Below are positions 44,786-54,082 of a stretch of 64,000 nt of DNA, in pieces; within the stretch, counting starts at the first letter, position 1, and the number at the start of each line of letters is the position of its first letter. The DNA comes from Thioclava sp. SK-1 (GTDB lineage Bacteria > Pseudomonadota > Alphaproteobacteria > Rhodobacterales > Rhodobacteraceae): contig NZ_MDHA01000026.1 of NCBI RefSeq assembly GCF_001705665.1, positions 95,629 through 159,628 of the forward strand, given 5' to 3'. The position numbers and the translations under genes were made by a program. The notes under the pieces are model-generated. The model saw nothing but the letters and a program-made list of their open reading frames with translations. It ran no database searches and had not been told where the DNA came from.

Positions 44786-45037
44786 ATGCCTAACGATGCA
44801 GCTTATAACGTGACCGCCGACGAATTGCGCCAATTCATTGAGCAATACGAATCCCTTGAAGCCGAGAAGAAAGACATCTCGGAGCAGCAAAAGGACATCA
44901 TGTCTGAAGCCAAGGCACGCGGTTACGATGTAAAGGCAATGAAAACCATCATCAGCCTGCGGAAGCGCGACAAAGATGACATTGCCGAAATGGAAGCCAT
45001 CATCGAGATTTATAAACAAGCCTTGGGTATGGAATAA
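44786..45037 (+). CDS. gapR: GapR nucleoid-associated protein (DUF2312)
   Basis: An 83-residue DUF2312 protein, the GapR family that encircles overtwisted DNA ahead of polymerases and forks in alphaproteobacteria. The sequence is almost all alpha-helical: DELRQFIEQYESLEAEKKDI (about 12-31), EQQKDIMSEAKARGYDVKAM, then KTIISLRKRDKDDIAEMEAI, as in Caulobacter GapR. AGGAGG precedes the ATG. It is a single gene ending in a GC-rich hairpin; the 213-bp gap upstream shows no other coding potential. Confidence 0.95.
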   Translation: MPNDAAYNVTADELRQFIEQYESLEAEKKDISEQQKDIMSEAKARGYDVKAMKTIISLRKRDKDDIAEMEAIIEIYKQALGME

Positions 45038-45057
45038 CCCGCAACGATGTTGCGCAG

Positions 45058-45084
45058 GCCCGGGCCCTTAAGTAGGGCCCGGGC
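45058..45084. terminator. GC-rich hairpin between gapR and the GntR gene
   Basis: GCCCGGGCCC (45058-45067) and GGGCCCGGGC (45075-45084), a perfect 10-bp stem with a 7-base loop, 20 bp past the gapR stop. There is no long T-run, but the stem is very stable and lies between convergent genes. Confidence 0.65.
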
Positions 45085-45115
45085 ATTGGCCATTACAGCG
45101 CAAAAGCTAAAGCCG

Positions 45116-45751
45116 TTAATAATCAATCCGCGATTTAGCCGCATCGCTTTTCAGCCGCGTCACGAACGCCTCTGAGATATGTCTGCGCAGGGCGGCGGCG
45201 GCGCCATCCTCATCCTGTTCGCGGATCGCATCCACAATCGCCTGATGTTCCTTTAGCGCGGCGGTCCCGCGCCCCTCTGCCGCCAAAGAGGTTGTCGCTA
45301 AAAGCGCCATTGAACGATGCACCAGATCCAACTGCTGAACCAGATAGCGGTTATGTGATGCTAGGTGGATCTGGCGGTGAAACAGCTTGTTCGACCGGCT
45401 CATCGCGATTGGATCGCCCAGCTGATTACGATCTTCGTCAATCATATCTTGTAACACGCGCACCTCCTCTGGGGCGGCATGTTTCGCGGCCAAACGCGCG
45501 GCCAGCGCCTCCAACTCGGCGCGGACGGTATACAGCTCTGCCAACTGATTGTGATCAAGCGATGCAACAATCAGGGAACGCCCGTCGCGGGCCAACATGG
45601 ATTGCGTTTCCAACCGTTGCAGCGCCTCGCGCACGGGGGTCCGTGACACGCCAAACCGTTCGGCCAGCTCAGATTCCACCAAACGATCTCCGGGGCGATA
45701 GGTGCCCGCATCAATCGCCTCAAGGATCAGCGTATAGGCGTCTTTTTGCAT
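45116..45751 (-). CDS. GntR-family regulator (FadR/FCD subfamily)
   Basis: A 211-residue regulator. The N-terminal winged helix (about 1-70) reads LILEAIDAGTYRPGDRLVES, LAERFGVSRTPVREALQRLE. The C-terminal FCD ligand domain (about 75-205) has LYTVRAELEALAARLAAKHA, FHRQIHLASHNRYL and HQAIVDAIREQDEDGAAAAL, with His and Asp/Glu positions typical for binding metal-chelated organic acids. GAGAG precedes ATG 45751. It is divergent from the HAD nucleotidase gene; target unknown. Confidence 0.92.
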   Translation of the reverse strand: MQKDAYTLILEAIDAGTYRPGDRLVESELAERFGVSRTPVREALQRLETQSMLARDGRSLIVASLDHNQLAELYTVRAELEALAARLAAKHAAPEEVRVLQDMIDEDRNQLGDPIAMSRSNKLFHRQIHLASHNRYLVQQLDLVHRSMALLATTSLAAEGRGTAALKEHQAIVDAIREQDEDGAAAALRRHISEAFVTRLKSDAAKSRIDY

Positions 45752-45858
45752 CACTCTCTCTTTTCGCAACCGCATCGAGCGTAGGCCTACTGCCCGCCGG
45801 TGACAAGACCGGAACGGCACGGATTGCCCTGCCTGCCTCACCGCGATATGGTCCGCGG

Positions 45859-46521
45859 ATGAACGATTTTACACATGTGACGGACTGGGTCTTTGACCTG
45901 GACAATACACTTTATCCCCCAAGCGCGCGCCTGTTCGATCAGATCGAGGTAAAGATGACAGAGTATGTCATGCGCACCGCCGGGGTGGATCGTGGCCGCG
46001 CGGATCACCTGCGCAACCACTATTGGCAGTTATACGGCACAACACTGGCCGGGTTGATGCATGAACATGATGTCGACCCCTTGCCGTATCTGGTCGAGGT
46101 GCATGACATCACGTTGGATCATCTGGCACCGGATCTGGCGCTGCGCGATGCCATCCGCGCCCTGCCCGGTCAGCGGATCGTTTATACCAATGGCAGCGGC
46201 CCCTATGCCGAGCGTGTGTTGCACGCGCGCGGCCTGGATGGGCTGTTTGACGCGATTTACGGCGTAGAACATGCGGATTTCCACCCAAAACCACGGATGG
46301 AGGCCTTTAATACCGTTTTCGCCAAGGCCGGAATTACCCCGAGCAAAGGCGCAATGTTTGAAGATGATCCGCGCAATCTGGCGGTGCCCTATGATCAAGG
46401 CATGCGCACCGTCCTGGTTGCCCCATCGCCGAGCCAACCCGCGCCACATATTCACCATCACACAGATGATCTGGCCGGGTTCTTGACGCAATTGGCGCAA
46501 GGCCGATTTGATCCGGCGTGA
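45859..46521 (+). CDS. Pyrimidine 5'-nucleotidase (HAD superfamily)
   Basis: A 220-residue HAD phosphatase of the Sdt1/PPM1-like pyrimidine 5'-nucleotidase group. Motif I is WVFDLDNTLYPPSARLFDQI (about 9-28), with both catalytic Asp residues; motif II RIVYTNGSGPYAERVL; motif III FHPKPRMEAF; motif IV AMFEDDPRNL. It likely dephosphorylates UMP or CMP in salvage or housecleaning. The ATG at 45859 was chosen because it begins immediately before the HAD core; a longer frame from 45292 runs antisense through the GntR gene. Confidence 0.88.
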   Translation: MNDFTHVTDWVFDLDNTLYPPSARLFDQIEVKMTEYVMRTAGVDRGRADHLRNHYWQLYGTTLAGLMHEHDVDPLPYLVEVHDITLDHLAPDLALRDAIRALPGQRIVYTNGSGPYAERVLHARGLDGLFDAIYGVEHADFHPKPRMEAFNTVFAKAGITPSKGAMFEDDPRNLAVPYDQGMRTVLVAPSPSQPAPHIHHHTDDLAGFLTQLAQGRFDPA

Positions 46522-46757
46522 CATGCCGCCAACCGATACTGGCGCAGCTGCGACGCCATGCCGCGCGCACGCACATGGGCAACGGAGTTATTTGATGGAT
46601 TGAATACGCGTGCCCGCCGGCAGATTTAAATCTCACAGGTCCAAATCCCCGACGGCCCATGCGTAGGCCGGATCTGAAGCCGGGCATGCAAAACCCGATC
46701 TGGCCTTTCACCTGCGCTGCGCTATCATAGCCGTGTTCCCCGATGGATGGAGTTCCC

Positions 46758-47978
46758 ATGTCTGACCGCCCTGCCCACCTCCGTGATGTCAGCGCCGATA
46801 TCCTGATCTCTGGCGGCGGTGTTGCCGGTCTGACGGCGGCGGCAGCCTTTGGTGCGGCCGGGTTCACGACCGTATGTGTCGATCCATCCCCGCCTGTCAC
46901 AAATGGCGATGATCCAGCAGCAGATATGCGCACTACGGCGATGTTGCAGCCCTCACGCACGGTGCTGCGCGCGGCGGGCGTATGGGATCAGCTTGTACCA
47001 TTTGCCGCCCCGCTACAGGTGATGCGGATCATTGATGCGGGCGGCGATATGCCCGTGGCCCGGCTGACGCGCGAATTTGATGCCGCCGATGTGTCCGAAG
47101 ATCCTTTCGGATGGAATTTCCCCAACTGGCTGCTACGCCGGGAATTATTGGCGCGGGTAAACGATTGCGCACTGGTGGATTTTCGTCCCGGCGTTGCGAC
47201 AACAGATCTGTTGACCCGCACCGATAGCGCGCTTGTCACCTTGTCTGACGGCAGCCGCGTCACCGCGAAGCTGGTGATTGGTGCGGATGGGCGCGACAGT
47301 TTCATCCGTCAGGCTGCTGGCATTTCGGCGCGCATAACGCGTTACGGCCAAAAGGCACTGGCCTTTGCGGTCACTCATCCGATTGCACATGAAAACGTGT
47401 CGACAGAGGTGCATCGCTCTGGCGGGCCGTTCACATTGGTGCCCCTGCCCGACCGTGATGGCCGCCCCTGCTCTGCTGTTGTGTGGATGGAAACGGGCCC
47501 AAAGGCAGACCGTCTGGCCACGCTGCCCCTACCGGAATTTGAGGCACAGATGCTGGAACGATCGACCGGAATATTAGGGCCATTGACCGTGTGTACGCGC
47601 CGCGCGGTCTGGCCAATGCGGGCGCAAATCGCGCAAAGCTTTGTCGCGCAACGCGTCGCCCTGATTGCAGAGGCTGCTCATGTAATCCCGCCCATCGGCG
47701 CTCAGGGTCTGAACATGAGCCTGAGTGACATCGCAACCCTACTGGAGCTATGCGACGCAGATCCGGCGCAGCTGGGTAGCCAGCAGATGCTGGACCGTTT
47801 CAACCGCCGCCGCTGGCCGCAGGTAAAAGCCCGTATTGCCGGGATCGATGCATTGAACCGCGCCTCTATGCTGCACCCCCGCCCCCTACGTGATTTGCGT
47901 GCTGCCACGCTTGGCGCGCTTTACAGTATTAAACCGTTGCGCCGCACGATCATGCGCGCGGGGCTGGGCCTGCGCTAA
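46758..47978 (+). CDS. UbiH/UbiL-type ubiquinone biosynthesis FAD monooxygenase
   Basis: A 406-residue class A flavin hydroxylase of the UbiH/UbiF/COQ6 family, adding hydroxyl groups to the quinone ring. The FAD fold is ILISGGGVAGLTAAAAFGAA (about 17-36), the LVIGADGRDSFIRQAAGI motif is at about 174-191, and the C-terminal FAD motif reads LIAEAAHVIPPIGAQGLNMS (about 302-321). The usual GD in GDAAH is replaced by AE, as I recall in other Rhodobacterales proteins of this clade. GGAG precedes the ATG. The 236-bp gap upstream (46522-46757) shows nothing recognisable. Confidence 0.88.
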   Translation: MSDRPAHLRDVSADILISGGGVAGLTAAAAFGAAGFTTVCVDPSPPVTNGDDPAADMRTTAMLQPSRTVLRAAGVWDQLVPFAAPLQVMRIIDAGGDMPVARLTREFDAADVSEDPFGWNFPNWLLRRELLARVNDCALVDFRPGVATTDLLTRTDSALVTLSDGSRVTAKLVIGADGRDSFIRQAAGISARITRYGQKALAFAVTHPIAHENVSTEVHRSGGPFTLVPLPDRDGRPCSAVVWMETGPKADRLATLPLPEFEAQMLERSTGILGPLTVCTRRAVWPMRAQIAQSFVAQRVALIAEAAHVIPPIGAQGLNMSLSDIATLLELCDADPAQLGSQQMLDRFNRRRWPQVKARIAGIDALNRASMLHPRPLRDLRAATLGALYSIKPLRRTIMRAGLGLR

Positions 47979-48001
47979 GCACCCTTACAGCGGCGGCTGG
48001 A

Positions 48002-50305
48002 TCAGCCCGCCTCTTTCAGTGCAAGATCAATCGCCGTGCGATACGCCAGGACAGAGGCCGGAACGACGACTTGACGCATGGGCGCTGACGCGCCGGCACC
48101 TTGCATTTTGCGATCCGCCCAGCTGCGCAATTGCGCAATCGTTTTGCCGCGTAAAAATGGGTTGGCACCCACGACCGCAGGCCCCAACACTGATAGCACG
48201 CTGCTGTCACCCGGGGCGCGCAGCGCCAGATCTGCCCCCGCCGGGCCCAGGAAATGCGCCAGATACAGCCGCCCTGGCGTGACGCGATGATCGCGCGCGC
48301 GCAGATAGCTTTCGTTTTCACGCGCCAGATGCCTTACCATTTCACGCGAAAGCGCAGCGTCCGTGCGCAGCGCCAAAAGTTGGGTGCGATCCAATGTCGC
48401 TACCAGATCCGGGCGATAACTGCGCATCATCCGCAACCATGTGCTGTCGATAAACTGTCCCAGCCCCGTGGCGCTGGAACGGGTGTTTTTCGCATCCGCC
48501 TTTCCGGCACTTTCCACATGGATAATGCGATTGACCAATGCGGGCACTGCCCCACCACCCCCGGCCACAGCGGTGCCACCATAGGACATCGGATCCACGG
48601 CCACACCGCTGACCCGCAATTCAAAATGCAAATGCGGCCCGGTGGAGCGCCCGGTCGTGCCCACCTTACCAATCTCTTGTCCTGCTGTGACGGGCTGACC
48701 TGCCGTGATCCCCGGCGCGAAACCTTGCAAATGCGCGTAGCGGCTTTGCACCCCGTCATCGTGATCAATGTAGATGACATTGCCATAGCTGCCGCCGTTA
48801 CCTGCGACCTTGACGATGCCATCGGCCACCGCATGAACCGGTGTGCCGCTGGGGGCGGCCCAATCCACGCCGTCATGGTCACGCACCTGGCGCAAGATTG
48901 GGTGATGACGCGGTCCAAAGCCAGAGGTCTTTACCCCATTCACCGGCACCAAAAGCCCACCGCCAATCACCCCACTGGCCGCAGGCCCGGCGTTTGGGGC
49001 ATCAAAATTAAAACAGCTATATCCACCGCCTTGTGTCATCGGCACTACATAGCAGGGCATCTGCCCAGACGGTCCCGCGATCCCGGCAAAAAGCAACTGC
49101 CCCACCCCTGCGCCCTGCGGGCCGGGTGCAGTGGCAAAAAGCAACGTTACATGGTCTTCGGGACTGACAAACCGTTCCAAATCAAATCGTTGCGACATAA
49201 CAACGATCAGCTCGCCGACCAAATCAGTCGGCAGTCCATTGCGGATCGCCGCGGAATACAACGCATCCAACAAGCGAATGTCCTGTGGTGCCATCGCTGC
49301 CTGCCGCAGCCCGCCCGAGCGCGCCAAAAGATCCTCTTTCAACCACGGATCAGCAGCACGGCTGTACCGCCCTGCACCAATTTGCGCCAGCGTCGCCAGA
49401 TACCCGTCGGGTCCGTAAAGTGACATTTGCAGCAATCGTGGCCCCTGGGCGGTGGGTTTCACCCGCAATGCCACGATAGAGCCGCTTTGCAATTGCACTG
49501 GTAACTGCAGCTCGCGCAGGGCGGCTTGGGTGATTTGGCGCGCGCGGCCTTCATCGAACCCGTTGCTACGCAAGACCTCGTCTAAGGCACGCGGCGCATT
49601 TAACACCACAATCACATCTTCAAAGAGCGCAAGCCGCTGGGTGTCACGCAAGGTCAGCGCAACGCTTGTGGTGTTTTCGATCTGCGTCTCAATATAGGTT
49701 GCGGGCTGCGCTTGCGTATCTTGCGGATGCGCATCGGCCGCAATGAATGCGCCCCAGCTCCCACCATCGCCATCGCCATCTCCCACGCTGACGACAGTGC
49801 CCGGCCCCGCCTGCACACGGTTTGGCGGGGCCGGCGTGCCCTGATCGAGCGCCTGACTACGGCTGGCTTGAAACAGTGCAAAATCATCACGACTGGACGG
49901 CAACGTGGTCATCAACCGTTTTTCTGCCACAAACAAATCGTCACGCAGCAAAGACAACCGCTGTGGGCCTACCGGCCCGACCCGTTCAATCGCCAGTCCG
50001 TCTGGCCCGGCAAAGCGGATCACATGATCCTGTGCCTGAGTATCAAAATGCAAGATCATCGGATCGCGCGCCAGATCGACAAAGGCGCTGCGCGGTGGGG
50101 GTTCCGGCGCGGTCGTCTGGGTTTGAACCATCGTCAAATTGTCCGAAGCGTTGGGCGGTGCGTTCAGCGCCCCCCACCCAATCGCGACCGCGCACAGCAT
50201 GATACCACCCATGCCCCATGCGAACAGCTTGGCCCGGCGGGCCTGCCGCCGCTTCTTCGCCTGCGCGCCGCTGTTGCGAAATGCTGGATCGATTTCAAAT
50301 GTCAC
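48002..50305 (-). CDS. M23 endopeptidase fused to a transglycosylase-type (SLT) domain
   Basis: A 767-residue envelope protein. A membrane helix (about 28-46) anchors it facing the periplasm. After an LysM-free linker region, the M23/LytM domain (about 450-565) has GFGPRHHPILRQVRDHDGVD and HLHFEL, holding the zinc ligands. Then a lysozyme-fold SLT-like domain (about 580-720) has IIHVESAGKADAKNTRSSAT with the catalytic Glu, GLGQFIDSTWLRMM and LAHFLGPAGADLAL. The combination could cut both peptide and glycan bonds of peptidoglycan. Start is a GTG; it lies 12 bp after the pseudo-caspase gene. Confidence 0.85.
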   Translation of the reverse strand: MTFEIDPAFRNSGAQAKKRRQARRAKLFAWGMGGIMLCAVAIGWGALNAPPNASDNLTMVQTQTTAPEPPPRSAFVDLARDPMILHFDTQAQDHVIRFAGPDGLAIERVGPVGPQRLSLLRDDLFVAEKRLMTTLPSSRDDFALFQASRSQALDQGTPAPPNRVQAGPGTVVSVGDGDGDGGSWGAFIAADAHPQDTQAQPATYIETQIENTTSVALTLRDTQRLALFEDVIVVLNAPRALDEVLRSNGFDEGRARQITQAALRELQLPVQLQSGSIVALRVKPTAQGPRLLQMSLYGPDGYLATLAQIGAGRYSRAADPWLKEDLLARSGGLRQAAMAPQDIRLLDALYSAAIRNGLPTDLVGELIVVMSQRFDLERFVSPEDHVTLLFATAPGPQGAGVGQLLFAGIAGPSGQMPCYVVPMTQGGGYSCFNFDAPNAGPAASGVIGGGLLVPVNGVKTSGFGPRHHPILRQVRDHDGVDWAAPSGTPVHAVADGIVKVAGNGGSYGNVIYIDHDDGVQSRYAHLQGFAPGITAGQPVTAGQEIGKVGTTGRSTGPHLHFELRVSGVAVDPMSYGGTAVAGGGGAVPALVNRIIHVESAGKADAKNTRSSATGLGQFIDSTWLRMMRSYRPDLVATLDRTQLLALRTDAALSREMVRHLARENESYLRARDHRVTPGRLYLAHFLGPAGADLALRAPGDSSVLSVLGPAVVGANPFLRGKTIAQLRSWADRKMQGAGASAPMRQVVVPASVLAYRTAIDLALKEAG

Positions 50306-50317
50306 GCCCGCGCCCGC

Positions 50318-51715
50318 TTATCGAAACACACCCAATGTTGTGCCGGATTGAATTTTACGCGTGTTCGGCGCCGGTGCCTGCGCTGCGGGTTTTGCCGCCG
50401 CCGGGGTGGCGCGGCGTGTGGGTGCAGCAGCAGGGCTGGTCGTTTGGCGCACATTTCGCGCAGCTGCGACAGGTGCCGGGCACGTCACATCATCGGCGGT
50501 AATAATCTGGCGAAACAACTGTGCTGCCGGCTCCATCGTTGTCGCCGCCACATCAGAGCGCTGCGCGAAATAGCGCCCCACCGCATTGCGTGATCCATTG
50601 CCCCAGATACCATCAATCCCAGTGGTATAGCAGCGCATACGGGCCAGCTCGGTCTGGATGGCCAGGGCCACCAGGCTGGGCGGCGGGTCAAAGGCACCAG
50701 CCTGTGCCAATTGCGCGAAAAGCTCTGGCTCTGCATGGCGCAGATTTTGTCGTGCAACCAGATTATCATACGAAATCTCGGCCGTATCTTGTATATCCTC
50801 GCCGTCAATCAGGCCAACAATCACCGATGGCTCTGGCAGACCCGCGCGCAAGGCCCGCGCGGCCATCTGCGTCTGAGGTGGCGGCATAAAAATTACCACG
50901 GTTTCGCCCTGCGTTGCCTTTGAAGAAATCACTTGGCGGGATGCCGGTGCGCTGGCCAAAATTGGCTGGACCTGTGCGCGCGCGCTGGCCGGAAGGCTTA
51001 CAGGTGAAATCCGCACCACATCATTGGCCACTATAGACACGGCATCATAGACATCAGTCGGCGCCAAGCTTGACGGTGGCGCGGCGAAAGGGCGCATGGT
51101 CGATGCGGCCTCAGCTGCGCGCTGCCAGGCCCCGGCCAGCGTCACGTTTATCGGCTGGTCTGGCTGCGCCGCGGCACCGGATAATTGATCGGTCAACCGG
51201 CCCGCTTGGCCGGGGCATGTGCCACCGGGCCCCGCACTGGCGGCAATAAACAGATCCACCTTCTGCGGTGTCGGACCAATCTGCAGGCCTGCGGCCTGTG
51301 GACCGGTGCAATCTTCGATCAACAATGCGACCTGATTTGTGCCGCGATCTGACAAACGCTGCACAATTTCGAAAAGCGCGAGCCCGCCACCGCGCAGCAA
51401 TATCGTTTGCCCATCATCCCCCAGTGGCGCGGCAATATAAACCAGCACCCGTGGCACGCCCGCAAGCGAATCAATCGCGTCTTCGATATCGGCCCGTGGT
51501 CTGTCGCGCAGCAGCTGAAGTTCAGTAATCTGCCCATCGCGCAGCGCTTGCGCTGCATGAAACGCATCGGCAAACGCCCCTTCTGCACCTGGTCCAGGTT
51601 GGCCAATCACGACCGCCTGCCAAGGCTGTGACTGCGCAAATGCAACCGTGGCGCAGGCACAAGCACAGGCCAAAACCACCATGCTCAGAACCGATTTCAG
51701 CAGCGGATGACGCAC
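50318..51715 (-). CDS. Secreted caspase-fold-like protein with peptidoglycan-binding-like C-terminus
   Basis: A 466-residue exported protein; signal peptide about 1-28. Residues about 30-220 look like a caspase (C14) fold: a strand ending PRVLVYIAAPLGDDGQTILL where SGHG is expected, then QVALLIEDCTGPQAAGLQIG, whose Cys136 sits where the catalytic Cys would be. The catalytic His region is AAPLGD, so it is probably inactive. A C-terminal GIDGIWGNGSRNAVGRYFAQ repeat resembles PG_binding_1 modules. An Ala/Pro-rich tail follows. Start GTG at 51715 has GGGAGG 5 bases upstream. It precedes the M23-SLT gene in one operon. Confidence 0.65.
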   Translation of the reverse strand: MRHPLLKSVLSMVVLACACACATVAFAQSQPWQAVVIGQPGPGAEGAFADAFHAAQALRDGQITELQLLRDRPRADIEDAIDSLAGVPRVLVYIAAPLGDDGQTILLRGGGLALFEIVQRLSDRGTNQVALLIEDCTGPQAAGLQIGPTPQKVDLFIAASAGPGGTCPGQAGRLTDQLSGAAAQPDQPINVTLAGAWQRAAEAASTMRPFAAPPSSLAPTDVYDAVSIVANDVVRISPVSLPASARAQVQPILASAPASRQVISSKATQGETVVIFMPPPQTQMAARALRAGLPEPSVIVGLIDGEDIQDTAEISYDNLVARQNLRHAEPELFAQLAQAGAFDPPPSLVALAIQTELARMRCYTTGIDGIWGNGSRNAVGRYFAQRSDVAATTMEPAAQLFRQIITADDVTCPAPVAAARNVRQTTSPAAAPTRRATPAAAKPAAQAPAPNTRKIQSGTTLGVFR

Positions 51716-51977
51716 GCGACCTCCCTTTAAAACAGCGCAACACGGATCCGATTTGTGCCGCGAACGATAAAATGACCAAAACAATCGATATCAGCCTATA
51801 CCATAGCGCGCCGACCACAGAAGACCCAAGCCAGTAAAATTCTGACCGGTCATTGAGCAAACGCTATCATCTGGCCCTGTGGCGCGAACCACTGGCGCAG
51901 CGCGTCCCAAGCGATATCGGCTCGACATTCTGGCGACAGCACCGATGATGGGACCGTCAAGAACAGGAGCCTCCGCC

Positions 51978-52475
51978 ATGCAAGACCGTGCGAAATTTGC
52001 GCAATCCGCCAATGACTTCCCAACCCGAGATGAGGTCATCGCGACCTCCGGGCTGGAGTATATGCACAAGATCATTTCGGGCGAGGCCCCGCATCCAACC
52101 GTGGCCCGAAGCATGAATTTCCGGGTGATCGGGGCAGAAAAAGGTCAAGTCACCTTCAGCGGCAGCCCCGATCACGGTCAATCCAACGCCTTCGGATCGG
52201 TACAGGGCGGATGGTATGCGATGGTGCTCGACAGCTGCATGTCGATGGCGGTGATCTCAGGGCTGGCCAAGGGACAGTTTCAATCGACAATTGAAATCAA
52301 GGTCAATCTGATCCGGGCGATTGCGCCGGGAACGGCGCTGACCATCACAGGAAATCTGTCCCACCTGGGTCGCTCCACCGGGGTGGCAACGGGCGAAATT
52401 CGCGGCACGCTAGATGATAAACTTTACGCACAGGGCTCTTGCACCTGTTTCATTCAAGGCACAGCGCAAGACTGA
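51978..52475 (+). CDS. PaaI-type hotdog thioesterase
   Basis: A 165-residue hotdog-fold acyl-CoA thioesterase of the PaaI family. The core is [20 protein letters not shown] (about 69-88), with the catalytic acidic residue D in LDSCMSMAV, then the [20 protein letters not shown] strand pair (about 114-133) and [14 protein letters not shown]. It would hydrolyse a CoA thioester; the substrate is unknown. AGGAG lies upstream of ATG 51978; a frame from 51879 is rejected. The divergent 262-bp gap to the secreted caspase-like gene shows no extra gene. Confidence 0.85.
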   Translation: MQDRAKFAQSANDFPTRDEVIATSGLEYMHKIISGEAPHPTVARSMNFRVIGAEKGQVTFSGSPDHGQSNAFGSVQGGWYAMVLDSCMSMAVISGLAKGQFQSTIEIKVNLIRAIAPGTALTITGNLSHLGRSTGVATGEIRGTLDDKLYAQGSCTCFIQGTAQD

Positions 52476-52641
52476 CGCGCCCCGAAGCGCGCAGCCTGCG
52501 CGCGACCGCCGCGGCCGGGACTCAATGCCGCGGCTGCGGCGTCCTTTGCTGCGCTGCACCGCGCTTTGGCCCGATCGCCGCTGGACGAAAGCCGCGCCAT
52601 TTGCGATAAGCAGCGCAACAATCGGAACAAAAGAGGTCGCG

Positions 52642-53607
52642 ATGGCATTCCGCGCAAGGCACCTTCTGGGAATCGAACACCTGACCCAGGATGATATCCG
52701 CACCGTTCTCGACCTTGCTGACAGCTATGTTGATCTGAACCGGCGCACGGTGAAAAAAACCGACGCGCTGGAAGGCATGACCCAGATCAACATGTTCTTC
52801 GAGAATTCAACCCGCACCCAAGCCAGTTTTGAACTGGCCGGAAAACGTCTGGGCGCGGATGTGATGAATATGTCGATGCAGACATCCTCGGTTAAGAAAG
52901 GCGAAACGCTGATCGACACCGCGATGACGCTGAATGCGATGCATCCCGATCTACTGGTCGTGCGCCATCAAAATTCCGGTGCCGTCGATCTTTTGGCGCA
53001 AAAAGTCGAGTGCGCGGTGTTGAATGCCGGGGATGGCCGCCATGAACATCCGACGCAGGCGCTGTTGGATGCGCTGACAATCCGGCGCGAAAAAGGCCGA
53101 ATTCAGCGCCTTACGGTGGCGATCTGCGGCGATATCGCGCATAGCCGCGTGGCCCGATCCAATCTGATCTTGCTGGGCAAGATGGAAAACCGTGTCCGCC
53201 TTGTCGGCCCCCCGACATTGATGCCCGCAGGCGTCGCTGAACTGGGCATAGAAGTTTATGATGATATGCGCGAAGGCCTGCGGGACGCAGATGTCGTGAT
53301 GATGCTGCGGCTTCAAAAAGAGCGGATGGACGGCGGCTTCCTTCCGTCCGAGCGGGAATATTTCCACCGCTATGGCTTGGATGCCGAAAAGCTCTCTTAT
53401 GCAAAGGATGACGCGATCGTCATGCACCCCGGTCCGATGAACCGCGGCGTTGAAATTGATGGCACGATTGCCGATGATATCAACCGTTCGGTCATTCAGG
53501 AGCAGGTCGAAATGGGGGTCGCTGTACGCATGGCTTGTATGGATTTGCTGGCGCAAAACCTACGCCGTGAACGTGGTCGCGCCCTAACTGAGGGACAGTA
53601 TGTCTGA
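52642..53607 (+). CDS. pyrB: Aspartate carbamoyltransferase catalytic subunit
   Basis: A 321-residue ATCase catalytic chain, first committed step of pyrimidine synthesis. Active-site motifs: [20 protein letters not shown] (about 51-70), [14 protein letters not shown] (about 137-150), and [13 protein letters not shown] near the C-terminus. AAAGAGG precedes ATG 52642. The adjacent pyrC-like gene encodes a likely inactive partner, so this ATCase may assemble with it, and no pyrI regulatory chain is present. Its stop overlaps the next gene by eight bases. The 166-bp upstream gap has two GCCGCGGC palindromes (52508-52515, 52527-52534) of unknown meaning. Confidence 0.97.
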   Translation: MAFRARHLLGIEHLTQDDIRTVLDLADSYVDLNRRTVKKTDALEGMTQINMFFENSTRTQASFELAGKRLGADVMNMSMQTSSVKKGETLIDTAMTLNAMHPDLLVVRHQNSGAVDLLAQKVECAVLNAGDGRHEHPTQALLDALTIRREKGRIQRLTVAICGDIAHSRVARSNLILLGKMENRVRLVGPPTLMPAGVAELGIEVYDDMREGLRDADVVMMLRLQKERMDGGFLPSEREYFHRYGLDAEKLSYAKDDAIVMHPGPMNRGVEIDGTIADDINRSVIQEQVEMGVAVRMACMDLLAQNLRRERGRALTEGQYV

Positions 53608-54019
53608 CGAGATCAAGCTGGCCACATTTACCGCCGACAAACGCCGGTTCTTTTCAGTGCGGATTTTCTGGTGCCTGCTGCAATTAGCAGCCCTGATCGT
53701 TGTCGCGCGTTTCTTTGCCAGCGGTGGCCGAATGTGGCTGTTGATCGGCATCATTCTCGCCGCGCAGGTTTTTGGGACATTCATTGCCTATCGTCGCACC
53801 TTTGCACGTGCCTGGCTGCTGACGGATCGGCGGCTGGTCAATTCCAAAGGCCATGGTTTGGGATTGGGGGAAATTGCGCAAATCCATACATTTTTGGGCG
53901 ATGTGCATATTAAATCCCATAATGGTCCCAAATTCCGCATCGAACATCTGGCCGACCCGGAAGAGGCCAGCGCACAGATCCAAGCCGCCAAGACCGCCCG
54001 GGCTGCCGTTGCGGCCTGA
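53600..54019 (+). CDS. Small membrane protein between pyrB and pyrC (PH-like)
   Basis: A 139-residue protein with two membrane helices (about 22-40 and 46-66), joined by a short loop, then a soluble C-terminal part [20 protein letters not shown] (about 73-92) that resembles bacterial PH-domain-like tails. It overlaps the pyrB end by eight bases, so it is translated in coupling with pyrB. Function unknown. Such a membrane protein in this position seems conserved in Rhodobacteraceae from memory, but I cannot verify it. Confidence 0.7.
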   Translation: MSDEIKLATFTADKRRFFSVRIFWCLLQLAALIVVARFFASGGRMWLLIGIILAAQVFGTFIAYRRTFARAWLLTDRRLVNSKGHGLGLGEIAQIHTFLGDVHIKSHNGPKFRIEHLADPEEASAQIQAAKTARAAVAA

Positions 54020-54082
54020 CGACATTCACCGCCTTGAGGCCGCTGTAACGCCGCCCGCAAGAAGACCGTACAGAGGACCGCG

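Noticed and set aside
45292..45858. N-terminal extension of the HAD nucleotidase frame
   Set aside because: It runs antisense through the GntR gene and has no family similarity; the HAD fold begins at 45859.
46522..46757. A tRNA-like stretch (around AGATTTAAATCT and AGGTCCAAATCCCC)
   Set aside because: The T-arm does not pair, no acceptor stem is found, and no CCA or D-arm is visible; it is ordinary intergenic sequence.
52414..52641. N-terminal extension of pyrB
   Set aside because: It overlaps the thioesterase gene end, is Arg/Ala rich, and the ATCase start at 52642 has a ribosome binding site.
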